Assembly: GCA_934426825.1 (NCBI GenBank)
Contig: CAKRYI010000029.1
Span: 1 to 25,606, forward strand
DNA length: 25,606 nt
Direction: 5' to 3'
From: an uncultured Acetatifactor sp.
GTDB taxonomy: Bacteria; Bacillota; Clostridia; Lachnospirales; Lachnospiraceae
Shown here piece after piece: positions 1-7,592 of this stretch. Position numbers and translations under genes: made by a program. The notes below the pieces were generated by a model. It was not told where the DNA came from, made no database searches, and saw only the letters and a list, made by a program, of their open reading frames with translations. How positions within the stretch are numbered: the stretch's first letter is position 1; each line of letters opens with the position of its first letter.

Positions 1-13
1 TTCCCGCCGATAA

Positions 14-364
14 ATGCTCAAAAATAAGTGGGGAATTTTCTCCGATAAAAATGGGACTTTTTTATTGACAATCACACAGGTGTCCGGTGATTATATGAGG
101 TGGATTGGTTACTTTTTCATCTTCATGGGCATCAAGATGGCAACCGATGGCGTCCTTCGCGGTCTCGGAATTATGCGTCCGTTCCTCGTTGCAAACATGG
201 CGAACCTTGCGATTCGCCTGTCCGTTGCCTTGATCTGTGCACCGCGTTTCGGTATTGCCTTTGTCTGGCTTGCTGTACCAGCTGGTTGGCTTGCAAACTT
301 TTTAATCTCCTATGTGGCGCTCAGGAGATCATGGCCGACTGATAAAATGGCATCAACCAGATAA
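14..364 (+). pseudogene. C-terminal fragment of a MATE-family efflux transporter
   Basis: The stretch from about residue 28 onward resembles the late transmembrane helices of multi-drug/toxin extrusion (MATE) Na+/H+ antiporters: a YMRWIGYFF helix start, then a GVLRGLG turn (compare the family's Q/DGxLRGxGxTRP motif), then two further hydrophobic helices ending in basic residues (ALRRSW). A MATE protein is normally about 450 residues; only about 116 are open here. An in-frame TAA at 11-13 directly precedes the ATG, and the other two + frames also meet stops within the first 70 bases, so the reading frame cannot run in from upstream without a frameshift. There is no ribosome binding site before the ATG. 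I read this as a decayed gene whose 5' part lies outside the window. Sequencing error just upstream is the alternative. Confidence 0.6.
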
Positions 365-366
365 CT

Positions 367-380
367 TCCGGTTTACCGGA
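367..380 (+). terminator. Short GC hairpin after the MATE remnant
   Basis: TCCGG and CCGGA flank a TTTA tetraloop immediately downstream of the MATE fragment stop, followed by a T-containing stretch (attcttt). The stem is only 5 bp and the T tract is interrupted, so it is a weak candidate for a rho-independent terminator separating the remnant from the HIT gene. Confidence 0.3.
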
Positions 381-421
381 TGGATTCTTTCAAATATATT
401 GCTGAATAAAGGAGACAGATT

Positions 422-901
422 ATGTGTTTCATATGTGACAGAATTGAAATGATTAAAAACGGAACCAACCCATATTTTGTAAAAGAATTAGAAACGGGGT
501 ATGTGGTAATTGGTGATAACCAGCATTTTTACGGTTATACTCTGTTCCTCTATAAAAATCACAGTAAAACAGAATTGTTTCAGTTGGATATGCCCGAACG
601 CAAGAAATTCTTGGAGGAAATGTCGCTCGTTGCGGAAGCTGCAGCAAAAGCATTTGAACCGGAGAAAATGAATTATGAACTTCTTGGAATGGGTGATGCG
701 CATTTACACTGGCACTTATATCCACGCCGCAAAGGGGATATTGAAAATTATGGAAATAATGGTGTTGGACCTGTATGGTGGTATCCAATGGAAAAGATGT
801 ATTGTGATGAATGCAAACCATCGGAAGAAGAATTAAATGATATGAAGAATAAGTTGTTGATAGAGTTAGAAAAATTGGAACACCCGGCAGCGGTTGAATG
901 A
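422..901 (+). CDS. HIT family hydrolase (histidine triad)
   Basis: 159-residue cytosolic protein of the histidine-triad superfamily, nucleotide hydrolases or transferases acting on dinucleoside polyphosphates or AMP conjugates. The signature HLHWHLYPR lies at residues 94-102, with the triad His94, His96 and His98; the middle histidine is the expected nucleophile. Cys2/Cys5 (MCFIC) and Cys128/Cys131 (YCDEC) form two CxxC pairs that probably bind structural zinc, as in some clostridial HIT proteins. AAGGAGA sits about 7 bases before the ATG. The gene runs just ahead of, and in the same direction as, the GNAT gene at 929 (27-base gap), so the two may be co-transcribed. The family is clear; the actual substrate cannot be read from sequence. 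Confidence 0.88.
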   Translation: MCFICDRIEMIKNGTNPYFVKELETGYVVIGDNQHFYGYTLFLYKNHSKTELFQLDMPERKKFLEEMSLVAEAAAKAFEPEKMNYELLGMGDAHLHWHLYPRRKGDIENYGNNGVGPVWWYPMEKMYCDECKPSEEELNDMKNKLLIELEKLEHPAAVE

Positions 902-928
902 AATAAATGATATTTTGAGGGAACCAGA

Positions 929-1621
929 ATGAAAAACCAGGCAGAAATAAATGAGGCGATATACAAATACATTGCTTGTTTCGTTGATTGTACAATCGAA
1001 CAGCTAAAATCCAATGGTACATATTTCGTTAAAAATACAAAAGAGAAGAAAGATTATATAAAAATACTCAGTGTCAGGGACGCAAATATTATTTCTTTGT
1101 CGGAAGATAAGTATGAGATTGGAAAACATGCGTTACTTGGGAAAAATAGAGATGAGTTATATGAAAGTACACTGATTTTCGGACAGACAATACACTATGT
1201 TCCGGATTTGCGAAAGGTGACGAGGCGTTCTTTTCCTGATAATTTTTTATTTGAATTGTATGTGGGAGAGGAACTTAAACAATTATGTGGAATAAGTGGA
1301 TTTGATAATTCTTTAGCATTTGACGAAAATGGAAATACGAATACTGATTTCGCATTATGCGCAAGGAAAGATAACGAAATAATTGCTGTTGCCGGTGCGT
1401 CCGCTGCTTTTGGAAATATTCTGGAAGTAGGAATTGATGTCAAAAAAGAATGGAGAGGACAGGGGTTAGCGGGTTTACTTGTCAGAAATCTGACAGTTGA
1501 ACTTTTGGAGCGGGATATGATACCATTTTACAGTGCTTCTGTCACAAATTTGGCATCGCAGGCAGTTGCAATCACAAGTGGTTATATGCCGTTTTGGACG
1601 GATTCCTATGGGGTTCGATAA
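929..1621 (+). CDS. GNAT family N-acetyltransferase
   Basis: 230-residue protein with a GNAT acetyl-CoA fold in its C-terminal half. Motif A is seen as R-G-Q-G-L-A at residues 176-181 after a beta strand (LEVGIDV), and a later segment (NLASQAVAITSGY, about 207-219) matches the motif B region, where the Asn and the following helix contact acetyl-CoA. The N-terminal 120 residues carry no motif I recognise and probably form the acceptor-binding part. GAGGGA precedes the ATG by about 8 bases. It follows the HIT gene with a 27-base gap and precedes another, unrelated GNAT gene. The acetyl acceptor (small molecule, antibiotic or protein) is unknown. Confidence 0.8.
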   Translation: MKNQAEINEAIYKYIACFVDCTIEQLKSNGTYFVKNTKEKKDYIKILSVRDANIISLSEDKYEIGKHALLGKNRDELYESTLIFGQTIHYVPDLRKVTRRSFPDNFLFELYVGEELKQLCGISGFDNSLAFDENGNTNTDFALCARKDNEIIAVAGASAAFGNILEVGIDVKKEWRGQGLAGLLVRNLTVELLERDMIPFYSASVTNLASQAVAITSGYMPFWTDSYGVR

Positions 1622-1663
1622 ATATGAAATTTAGAAGACAGTCAGAATAAAGGGGTAATAGGC

Positions 1664-2407
1664 ATGTTATTTGAATTGGAAGACACTTCAAAAGTAAAAG
1701 CACTGTTTGCTGAATGGGAGGAGACATTGATTTTTTCCTGCCTTCAAAAGATTATGGGAAAGATTTATGTCACAGATTTACAACAACCCCAATCGGCATT
1801 TGCCTTTGTGGGATGTTTTGGGTTTTATGCCGGAGCACCCGACAGGGAAATTGTAATGAGTAAGCCGGACGGTTTTGTGATTATGGTTCCGCAAAATAAA
1901 GAATGGGAACGGTTGATAGAGGAATGTTATCCTTCGGCAAAAAAAGTCACCCGATACGCTATAAAAAAAGATACTGTATTTGATAAAAATAAGTTGCAAA
2001 ACGAAATCAGAAAGCTGCCTGACGGCTACGAACTGCAAAAGCTGGAAGCCGAAATGTACGATAAATGTTTGGAAAATCCTGCAACGGCGGACTTCGTTTC
2101 TGCATTTGGGAGCAAAGAGAAATACTTGCAAATAGGTAGAGGAATAGTTATTTTAAAAGACGGACAAATCGTGTCAGGCGCATCATCTTATACCCGATAC
2201 AGGGAAGGGATAGAAATTGAAGTTGATACCATTGCCTCTGAAAGAAGAAAGCATTTAGCAACCATAGCCTGTGCGGCGCTGATACTAAATTGTTTAGAGG
2301 AAGACTTATACCCCAGTTGGGATGCACAAAACATAAATTCTGTTCGACTGGCTGAAAAGCTGGGTTATAAATTTGACCATGAATATGTGGCATATGAGGT
2401 TATATAA
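1664..2407 (+). CDS. GNAT acetyltransferase of the PF12746 type
   Basis: 247-residue protein. The C-terminal segment YPSWDAQNINSVRLAEKLGY (about residues 217-236) followed by FDHEYVAYE is the hallmark of the PF12746 GNAT_acetyltran family, common in Bacilli and Clostridia and including ZmaR-like antibiotic acetyltransferases. The segment EIEVDTIASERRKHLATIACAALI (from about residue 186) is the degenerate acetyl-CoA-binding motif A region. The start at 1664 is supported by AAAGGGG upstream at suitable spacing. The gene is not a duplicate of the GNAT at 929, as the two share no obvious sequence. The substrate is unknown; most family members are uncharacterised. Confidence 0.82.
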   Translation: MLFELEDTSKVKALFAEWEETLIFSCLQKIMGKIYVTDLQQPQSAFAFVGCFGFYAGAPDREIVMSKPDGFVIMVPQNKEWERLIEECYPSAKKVTRYAIKKDTVFDKNKLQNEIRKLPDGYELQKLEAEMYDKCLENPATADFVSAFGSKEKYLQIGRGIVILKDGQIVSGASSYTRYREGIEIEVDTIASERRKHLATIACAALILNCLEEDLYPSWDAQNINSVRLAEKLGYKFDHEYVAYEVI

Positions 2408-2556
2408 AAATTATAGTATTGCATTTGAGTAGGTGAGCAAATAGGAATTGATTGAGTTTTTTTAGGAAGAGGGTGCTTCTTGTCCAATGCGTAAGAGGGG
2501 GGAGACCGGTATAAACTTAACCACTCGGAATCTGCAGATTATGGAGGAAATACAGA

Positions 2557-2793
2557 ATGAAGGTTAATGAGTATCAAAAATTAGCAATGACGACTTTAAA
2601 TCCTGAATTAAATAAAAAAGATGTGTTAATTAATAGTGTGATGGGATTGTGCGGTGAATCGGGAGAAGCAGCCACAGCATTAGAAGTGCCTCTTGAAGAT
2701 ATTTTTCAGGCGAATATCGATAAGTTGAAAAAAAGATACCCGGACGGATTTCAAACAGAAAAATCTTTAGTGAGACTAAGAGGAGATATTTAG
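2557..2793 (+). pseudogene. MazG-like nucleotide pyrophosphohydrolase, internally deleted
   Basis: 78 residues made of two ends of a MazG-like NTP pyrophosphohydrolase. Residues 1-39 match the usual N-terminus (NEYQKLAMTTLNP, then GLCGESGEAA with Glu34/Glu37 of the ExxE metal motif). Residues 41-78 match the usual C-terminus (PLEDIFQANIDKLKKRYP, then EKSLVRLRGDI). The family is normally about 110-120 residues; the roughly 35-40 residue centre, which carries the KK(H/Y)xFQGH segment and the second metal motif ELGD, is missing without a frame change. A good ribosome binding site (GGAGG, 9 bases before the ATG) remains. It is probably still translated but unlikely to hydrolyse nucleotides. The family length and missing motif are from general knowledge of the family. 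Confidence 0.72.
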
Positions 2794-2954
2794 GTTTCAG
2801 AAAGTATATTTGGAAAGGAAAACTGTTAAAAGTTGCAAAAATCCTTTCTAAAAGTTGTCCAAAAGGAATATCTCAGGCACAATAATTCAAACAGATGAAC
2901 GTAAGAAAGAATTTATAAGCGAAAAGTACAAACGTAGAAAGGTAATGACGAAAG

Positions 2955-3629
2955 ATGAATGCAACCACTCTGAAAATTTTGGGTATTATTGCAATGACAA
3001 TCGATCATATCGGCTTCTTCTTATTCCCCCAAATTACAATCCTGCGTGTGATTGGACGGTTGACGTATCCGATTTTTGCATATATGATTGCGGAAGGGTG
3101 CGCTCACACAAGGAATAAAGTGCGATATTTATGCACAATGCTTGGGGTTGGGTGTATTTGCTCGGCGGTGACATATTTTGCAGGGAATAGTTTATATCAA
3201 TCTGTATTTACCACATTTTCCTGTTCTATTATATTGATTATTGTGCTGGAAAAAGCAATGAGAGCCAGAGAGAGCGCGCAGAGGATTTGCCGTTTCTGCA
3301 TTGCAGCGGTGATAACAATTCTGTTCTTTATTGCTTTCCGGATTGGGATAATTCCGGGATTTGAAACAGATTATGGCTTCTTTGGAATCGTAACACCGGT
3401 TTTGGTGTGGCTGGGGCATAGTAAAGCAGAGAAATTAATGGGACTTGCCGTGGGACTGTGCTTCATATCCATGGAACTGGGCGCGATACAGTGGTGTTCG
3501 CTTGCGGCGATTGTTTTGATTTATTTGTATAACGGAGAACGGGGAAAACACAGCCTGAAGTGGTTTTTCTATGGGTACTATCCGCTTCATATTGCGGTAC
3601 TGTATGGCATGGTGCAATTTATTTTATAG
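2955..3629 (+). CDS. TraX-family membrane protein
   Basis: 224-residue polytopic membrane protein. The N-terminus LKILGIIAMTIDHIGFFLFP followed by LRVIGRLTYPIFAYMIAEG and a conserved HTRNKVRYL basic loop is the TraX (PF05857) signature. The F-plasmid TraX acetylates pilin, but chromosomal Firmicute members have no established role and most probably act as membrane acyltransferases. About seven hydrophobic segments are visible. A hairpin of basic residues near the C-terminus (RGKHSLKWFFYGYYPLHIAVLY) is also typical. AAAGG lies upstream of ATG 2955. There are no other conjugation genes in the window, so a role in DNA transfer is not implied. Confidence 0.82.
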   Translation: MNATTLKILGIIAMTIDHIGFFLFPQITILRVIGRLTYPIFAYMIAEGCAHTRNKVRYLCTMLGVGCICSAVTYFAGNSLYQSVFTTFSCSIILIIVLEKAMRARESAQRICRFCIAAVITILFFIAFRIGIIPGFETDYGFFGIVTPVLVWLGHSKAEKLMGLAVGLCFISMELGAIQWCSLAAIVLIYLYNGERGKHSLKWFFYGYYPLHIAVLYGMVQFIL

Positions 3630-3668
3630 GATAAAATGATATATGATAGAAAACGGGAGAAAGAAACA

Positions 3669-4511
3669 ATGTCGGAGATTCCCAACACTACGATTATCGA
3701 AATAACAGATTACACTGCCCCGGAACTGGACGTGTATGCGCGATTGAACGAAGTTCAGCTTTTTCGGTTCAGGGAACCGCAAAGGGGGATTTTTATTGCG
3801 GAGAGTCCGGTTGTAATTGAGCGGGCGCTGGATGCCGGGTTCACACCGGTTTCCTTTTTAATGGAGCGAAAATATGTGGAGGGACAGGGAAAGGAGCTTG
3901 TCGCACGCTGTCCGGGCGTGCCGGTTTATACGGCAGACGCCGAGGTGCTGACGAAGATTACCGGGTATAAGCTGACAAGGGGAATGCTCTGTGCCATGAA
4001 CCGGAAAGAGCTGCCCTCTGTGGAATCAGTTTTAAACGGTGCAAAGCGCATTGCCGTACTGGAAAATGTGATGAATCCCGCCAATGTGGGTGCCATTTTC
4101 CGCTCAGCGGCGGCGTTGAATATGGACGCAGTGCTTTTGACCGACGGGTGCAGCGACCCGCTCTATCGGCGGGCTATAAGGGTCAGCATGGGAACGGTGT
4201 TTCAGATTCCGTGGACTTATCTAGGGGAGAAAAATGCAGGTGCGGACTCCGGTGTCTGTTTCCTGAAAACGCAGGGTTTTCGGTCTGTCGCAATGGCACT
4301 GCGGGAAGATTCCGTAACCATTGACAATCCGCAGTTGAATGCGGAGGAAAAGCTGGCGGTATATCTTGGCACGGAGGGAGAGGGACTTTCCGCGGAGACG
4401 ATTTCCGCATGCGACTATGTGGCGAGGATTCCGATGTCCCACGGCGTGGATTCCCTCAATGTGGCAGCAGCCAGCGCAGTGGCTTTTTGGCAGATGGGCA
4501 ACCGCGGGTAA
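3669..4511 (+). CDS. TrmH/SpoU family RNA 2'-O-ribose methyltransferase
   Basis: 280-residue SPOUT-class methyltransferase using S-adenosylmethionine to methylate a ribose 2'-OH in rRNA or tRNA. The three SpoU motifs are clear: NPANVGAIFRSA (motif 1, catalytic Asn/Arg), YLGTEGEGLS (motif 2), and IPMSHGVDSLNVAAASAVAF (motif 3, the knot that binds SAM). The N-terminal part (RFREPQRGIFIAESP) is the substrate-binding domain found in RlmB/TrmH-like proteins. An upstream in-frame ATG at 3636 would add 11 residues, but GGGAG at 3655-3659 lies 9 bases before ATG 3669, so I prefer 3669. The gene leads into tadA 57 bases later. The exact target nucleotide is not deducible. Confidence 0.85.
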   Translation: MSEIPNTTIIEITDYTAPELDVYARLNEVQLFRFREPQRGIFIAESPVVIERALDAGFTPVSFLMERKYVEGQGKELVARCPGVPVYTADAEVLTKITGYKLTRGMLCAMNRKELPSVESVLNGAKRIAVLENVMNPANVGAIFRSAAALNMDAVLLTDGCSDPLYRRAIRVSMGTVFQIPWTYLGEKNAGADSGVCFLKTQGFRSVAMALREDSVTIDNPQLNAEEKLAVYLGTEGEGLSAETISACDYVARIPMSHGVDSLNVAAASAVAFWQMGNRG

Positions 4512-4567
4512 CGAATCGAAATGAACGACCGGAGCAAAATGCCGGAACACAGCGGCAGACAGGAAGA

Positions 4568-5095
4568 ATGGTGCAGACAATGGCAGTCATACAGAGTATT
4601 CAGGAAAAATATATGAGAGAAGCACTGAAACAGGCGCGCAAAGCGTATGCTTTGGGGGAAGTTCCCATCGGCTGTGTGATTGTGCATGAAGGAAAGATTA
4701 TCGGGCGGGGATATAACCGCCGCAATACGGACAAAAATACGCTGGCACATGCGGAGATAACCGCAATCAACAAGGCGAGCAAAAAGATAGGTGACTGGCG
4801 GTTGGAGGAGTGTACACTGTATGTCACCTTGGAGCCGTGCCAGATGTGCGCGGGAGCGATTGTGCAGGCGCGTATTCCGGAAGTGGTTATGGGCTGCATG
4901 AATCCGAAAGCAGGCTGCGCAGGTTCCATTCTGAATATACTGGAAATGCCCCAGTTCAACCATCAGGTGATGGTAAGCCGGGGAATATTGGAGCAGGAAT
5001 GCAGTGAAATGCTGAAAACTTTTTTTACGGAACTCAGAGAGCGCAATAAACGGGAAAAGGAGGAGCGCCGCAGACAAAACGGCGAAATCGGATAA
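4568..5095 (+). CDS. tadA: tRNA adenosine(34) deaminase TadA
   Basis: 175-residue zinc deaminase converting A34 to inosine in the tRNA-Arg(ACG) anticodon, letting one tRNA read CGU, CGC and CGA. The HAE motif (His61, Glu63, zinc ligand and proton shuttle) and PCQMC (residues 90-94, Cys91 and Cys94 zinc ligands) are intact, as are KAYALGEVPIGCVIV near the N-terminus and FNHQVMVSRGILEQEC near the C-terminus. The frame stays open upstream to 4409, but that part overlaps the methyltransferase and is not TadA-like. Start candidates are 4568, 4580 and 4613; family alignment needs several residues before YMREA, favouring 4568 or 4580. A lysine/arginine-rich tail follows. It converges on the minus-strand immunity-like gene with only 10 bases between stops. 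Confidence 0.93.
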   Translation: MVQTMAVIQSIQEKYMREALKQARKAYALGEVPIGCVIVHEGKIIGRGYNRRNTDKNTLAHAEITAINKASKKIGDWRLEECTLYVTLEPCQMCAGAIVQARIPEVVMGCMNPKAGCAGSILNILEMPQFNHQVMVSRGILEQECSEMLKTFFTELRERNKREKEERRRQNGEIG

Positions 5096-5105
5096 AAGAG
5101 ATTAC

Positions 5106-5351
5106 TTACCTTATCTTTTTTCCCTTATCATCTACAAATGTTATTTTGAAATGCTTGGAGTGGTTTTTTTTCACCTCTTTCATAAGAGATGTTCTTTCGG
5201 CGTCACTTGGTTTGTCACCGTTTCCGCCGGCTATCCATTCCATCGTGCTGGCAACTGCCTGAAATCCATTTATACATAAATCGCCCCAAAAGCGTGCGGT
5301 TTTTCCGTTTTGTTCAATATCCACATAACTTTTTGTGCCTGAAATTTTCAT
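5106..5351 (-). CDS. Small immunity-like protein (possibly Imm74-like) paired with the effector upstream
   Basis: 81-residue soluble protein, second gene of the minus-strand pair and 51 bases downstream of the effector stop. AGGAGA precedes the ATG by about 11 bases. Its layout (a beta-rich N-terminus with GxTxxxWGDL, then GFQA, an aromatic-rich middle, and a C-terminal helix SLMKEVKKNHSKHFKITF) resembles the Imm74-type immunity family as I remember it, and also weakly but collinearly the two proteins at 16908 and 17213 (shared G(D/E)L, F-x-A, E-x-x-x-x-(V/M)-K-K and K-x-F-x-I-x-F pattern). Position after a toxin-like gene is the classic arrangement for an immunity protein that neutralises the cognate effector. 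The function is inferred from size and neighbourhood. Confidence 0.55.
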   Translation of the reverse strand: MKISGTKSYVDIEQNGKTARFWGDLCINGFQAVASTMEWIAGGNGDKPSDAERTSLMKEVKKNHSKHFKITFVDDKGKKIR

Positions 5352-5402
5352 TTATGAACATTCTCCTTATGGAATTTTTGCTATATTTATTAGTGCTTTT
5401 AT

Positions 5403-6653
5403 TTAGTGGTTATGTAAATAATTATTTGCCAAAGTCGAGGCTATTTCTGCAATATTACCCAATCCGTTAAGTAATGATGAAGGCTTAAAATATTTAATTA
5501 TCAGACCGCTGCTATCCATGATATTTTTTACGCTGGGGTTTATCTTTAATAATGGATATTCAATGGTACGCCAAATGGAAGTTTTGGAGACCGTTTCTCC
5601 TAAATAAGCGGTAACATTTCCGGATGAGTTCCATGCAAATGAAGCAGAGGCATTTCTCCAAGCCTCAATCGTACTGGGAATCTCAGGATTCCACTGCGGC
5701 ATGTTGACACCGGCTTTTTCAATGGTCATTTCCAAAGTGTTTTTACCTGCTGCCTGCGCAGCATTTCGTGCTATTATATCTCCGTTTTTCCCTAATCCCG
5801 ACCAAAAAGAGGAGGTATTGGAACTAAGGGAAAATTGGTTTACATATGAATTTTTACCACGGAGGATTCTGCCAAACTCGCGTAATCCTTTATTGGTTAT
5901 TCCCTGAGCTGCATTATAGAATGCACCTACCGAATAAAAGAGGTTAGAAATAGCACTTGTCCAATTCATGGCAGTCTGCCATGCTTTGAAAGTAGGATTG
6001 TCGCTCATGTCTGTCCATGTATCTATAATATTTAGCGTTGCGGAGGCTACTGTTGATATTAGGGCTATTCCGGCAACGCTTAGGCTCACTATTGTTGCAA
6101 CAGAAAGGGCAGTGCCTGCGGACACACCAAGTGCGGTTAGTCCGGCTGCTAATAACGGAGCTAACGCTAAGCCTCCGGAACATATGACAGCTGCAATGGC
6201 AAGAACTGCACCGATAACAATAACAACAGTGGCGGCTATTTCTTTCCAGTGTTCTTTACACCATTGACCGGCCTTTTTGCAGTTATCGCAAAACTTATCC
6301 CAGCCGTTTTTTTCACATTCCGGCTGAAGATATTTATATTGACTATAGAACTCTCTTTTGCGTTCTTTAATTAATTCGGCTACTTCACTGTCAATACGGA
6401 CGGTTTCTTCAATGAACTTCTCGTTGTTTTTCTGAAATTCGTTAAGCGATGCTGTCTTTTCCTCCTGTGTTTGAGTGGAGGCTTGCACTAAACTGACTAC
6501 ATCACTTAAATCGCAAATACTTTGATTGACTTTTAAAGATGAGATTTTTAAAGTATTTAATTCCTGTTTGAAACTTCCAATGGATTTGTCGATATTGGTT
6601 ATCAGTCCGCTCATTTGATTTATTTTATTTGCATAAAGTGCTATTGTAGCCAT
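5403..6653 (-). CDS. T7SS effector/toxin-like protein with MATIALYA N-terminal domain
   Basis: 416 residues. Residues 1-110 are helical and coiled-coil-prone, the layout of WXG/LXG trafficking domains, and are about half identical (about 42 of 84 by manual count) to the gene starting at 25353. Next come a Cys-rich segment (C113, C122, C125, C132; core CDNCKKAGQWC) and an Ala/Gly-rich hydrophobic stretch at about 140-206, able to form two or three membrane helices. The C-terminal 210 residues include SVGAFYNAAQGITNKGLREFGR but no toxin motif I know, and no nuclease, ADP-ribosyltransferase or NADase residues are evident. Hydrophobic helices could mean a pore former. A strong AAAAGGAGA lies before the ATG. 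It is transcribed away from the secretion operon and followed by a small immunity-like gene. Effector status is inferred. Confidence 0.65.
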   Translation of the reverse strand: MATIALYANKINQMSGLITNIDKSIGSFKQELNTLKISSLKVNQSICDLSDVVSLVQASTQTQEEKTASLNEFQKNNEKFIEETVRIDSEVAELIKERKREFYSQYKYLQPECEKNGWDKFCDNCKKAGQWCKEHWKEIAATVVIVIGAVLAIAAVICSGGLALAPLLAAGLTALGVSAGTALSVATIVSLSVAGIALISTVASATLNIIDTWTDMSDNPTFKAWQTAMNWTSAISNLFYSVGAFYNAAQGITNKGLREFGRILRGKNSYVNQFSLSSNTSSFWSGLGKNGDIIARNAAQAAGKNTLEMTIEKAGVNMPQWNPEIPSTIEAWRNASASFAWNSSGNVTAYLGETVSKTSIWRTIEYPLLKINPSVKNIMDSSGLIIKYFKPSSLLNGLGNIAEIASTLANNYLHNH

Positions 6654-6697
6654 ATCGGTCTCCTTTTTGCAACTGCTGTATGTATCATTTCGTTAAT

Positions 6698-6726
6698 ATA
6701 CTAACATTTTTATGCGGTGCCTTCAA
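6698..6726 (-). promoter_or_regulatory. Candidate promoter for the effector/immunity pair
   Basis: On the minus strand, TTGAAG (complement of 6721-6726) is followed after 17 bases by TAGTAT (complement of 6698-6703). Each hexamer matches 4 of 6 sigma-A consensus positions at the ideal spacing, 45 bases upstream of the effector start codon. This is a pattern match only. Confidence 0.4.
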
Positions 6727-6783
6727 TGTGTATTTTGTGCAAACTTATAATTTATGTTTGGTGATTATGCCGAAACGGAATCC

Positions 6784-6795
6784 GTAAAATTTTAC
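6784..6795. promoter_or_regulatory. Perfect 12-bp palindrome in the divergent intergenic region
   Basis: GTAAAATTTTAC is its own reverse complement and lies between the two divergent promoters. The 363-base region 6654-7016 contains no convincing ORF. This palindrome and the inverted repeat at 6835-6855 are the only clear symmetric elements and are candidates for operators shared by the effector and secretion units. Confidence 0.35.
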
Positions 6796-6834
6796 CGGCT
6801 GCCATGAGCTAAAAGGGGGTCACAAAAAGCATAA

Positions 6835-6855
6835 AATTCTATTATTAATAGAATT
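6835..6855. repeat. 9-bp perfect inverted repeat, possible operator
   Basis: AATTCTATT (6835-6843) and AATAGAATT (6847-6855) are exact reverse complements separated by ATT. The element is A/T-rich with no T tract after it, so it reads better as a dimeric regulator site than as a terminator. It is about 57 bases upstream of the candidate -35 box of the secretion operon. Confidence 0.4.
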
Positions 6856-6911
6856 CGTGCAATAAAAGCAAAAGAATATTACTTTAGAATAAAAAAGTAG
6901 CTTATGACATA

Positions 6912-6953
6912 TTGTAATTTGAGCAAAAAAGATATAAAATGTTAAAATATAAT
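6912..6953 (+). promoter_or_regulatory. Candidate promoter of the T7SS-like operon
   Basis: Overlapping sigma-A-like options are visible: TTGTAA (6912-6917) with TAAAAT (6935-6940) at 17-base spacing, TTGAGC (6919-6924) with TAAAAT (6943-6948) at 18 bases, and a perfect TATAAT at 6948-6953 lacking a matched -35. All would give a 5' leader of about 60-75 bases before the GTG start at 7017. Because the downstream genes overlap or nearly touch, this may drive the whole 18-kb unit. Confidence 0.45.
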
Positions 6954-7016
6954 GAGGAAAAAATTGGATATTACATATAAATGTAATGCTGGAAGCGTAA
7001 CAAAGGAGGTATTGCC

Positions 7017-7592
7017 GTGTCAGCCTATGAATCCTGCTATAATAGTGCAAGAGGAAGATATTATACTGCGTGCTCAGAGATAAGAAATTGTGAAAATAGA
7101 ATTTATAATTATACCCGACAACGCCAGCAGAAGATAGCGGATATAAATAAACTGAATACAGATATTAAAAATACGCAGGAAGCACTTCAAGGGGTGGAGC
7201 AGATACTCAAAAGCAATGGCACATTGTACCGGAAAATTTCGACGGTTTCAACCAAAACGGAGCAGGCGTCGGAGAATTATTCTAAAATGATTAAGTCCAG
7301 TGATGTCGTAAGCAAGATACTTACCGAGGTGTATGGCGAGGAGATGTCCGGAACAAAAAGCAATCTGGATAATATCGTAAGTACTCTGAATAATAAGAAA
7401 ACCGAATTGACAAACAGGCTTGCTGAGTTGAAAAAGCAGTTAAGGCAGGCAAAAACAGACCTGCAGACAATAGAGGATCAGCTGCGTTCCGAGCGTTCCA
7501 GCTGCGACAGCTGGAATAACAGCAAGCGAAGTGCGGCAAATGATATGGAATACTATCGACGGAAAATGCAGGAGGAAGCGTTATTATCCTAA
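7017..7592 (+). CDS. Coiled-coil protein, first gene of the T7SS-like operon
   Basis: 191-residue, highly charged, almost entirely helical protein. Three long heptad-like segments are visible: about 19-55 (CSEIRNCENRIYNYTRQRQQ), 57-90, and 118-165 (NNKKTELTNRLAELKKQLRQ). There is no signal peptide, membrane helix or WXG motif. The start is a GTG with an excellent AAGGAGG 7 bases upstream; no ATG in the frame is equally placed. I do not recognise a named family. Similar small helical proteins (for example DUF5082 or DUF5344 types) accompany effectors in Bacillus T7SS loci, so a chaperone or substrate-adaptor role is possible. The C-terminus ends KMQEEALLS; the +1 frame stays open past the stop for another 27 codons. 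Confidence 0.7.
   Translation: MSAYESCYNSARGRYYTACSEIRNCENRIYNYTRQRQQKIADINKLNTDIKNTQEALQGVEQILKSNGTLYRKISTVSTKTEQASENYSKMIKSSDVVSKILTEVYGEEMSGTKSNLDNIVSTLNNKKTELTNRLAELKKQLRQAKTDLQTIEDQLRSERSSCDSWNNSKRSAANDMEYYRRKMQEEALLS

Noticed and set aside
453..1022. Minus-strand ORF of 189 codons across the HIT gene
   Set aside because: It is antisense to a gene with an intact histidine triad, crosses a gene boundary and has no recognisable domain.
2855..3118. TTG-start ORF of 87 codons overlapping the start of the TraX gene
   Set aside because: From 2955 onward it is the wrong frame of a clear TraX coding region, and the first 33 codons show no domain. The rare start and overlap argue against a real gene.
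2955..3629. Conjugative element suggested by TraX
   Set aside because: No relaxase, coupling protein, mating-pair genes, integrase or att-like repeats are visible. The FtsK-type ATPases further on belong to the T7SS by domain order, not to conjugation.
4415..5077. Minus-strand ORF of 220 codons
   Set aside because: Overlaps tadA and the methyltransferase in antisense, has Cys/His/Phe-rich composition typical of shadows and no domain.
5093..5120. Possible bidirectional terminator between tadA and the immunity-like gene
   Set aside because: The T run after TTATC is present, but the best stem (GATAA with TTATC) is only 5 A/T-rich pairs, too weak to call.
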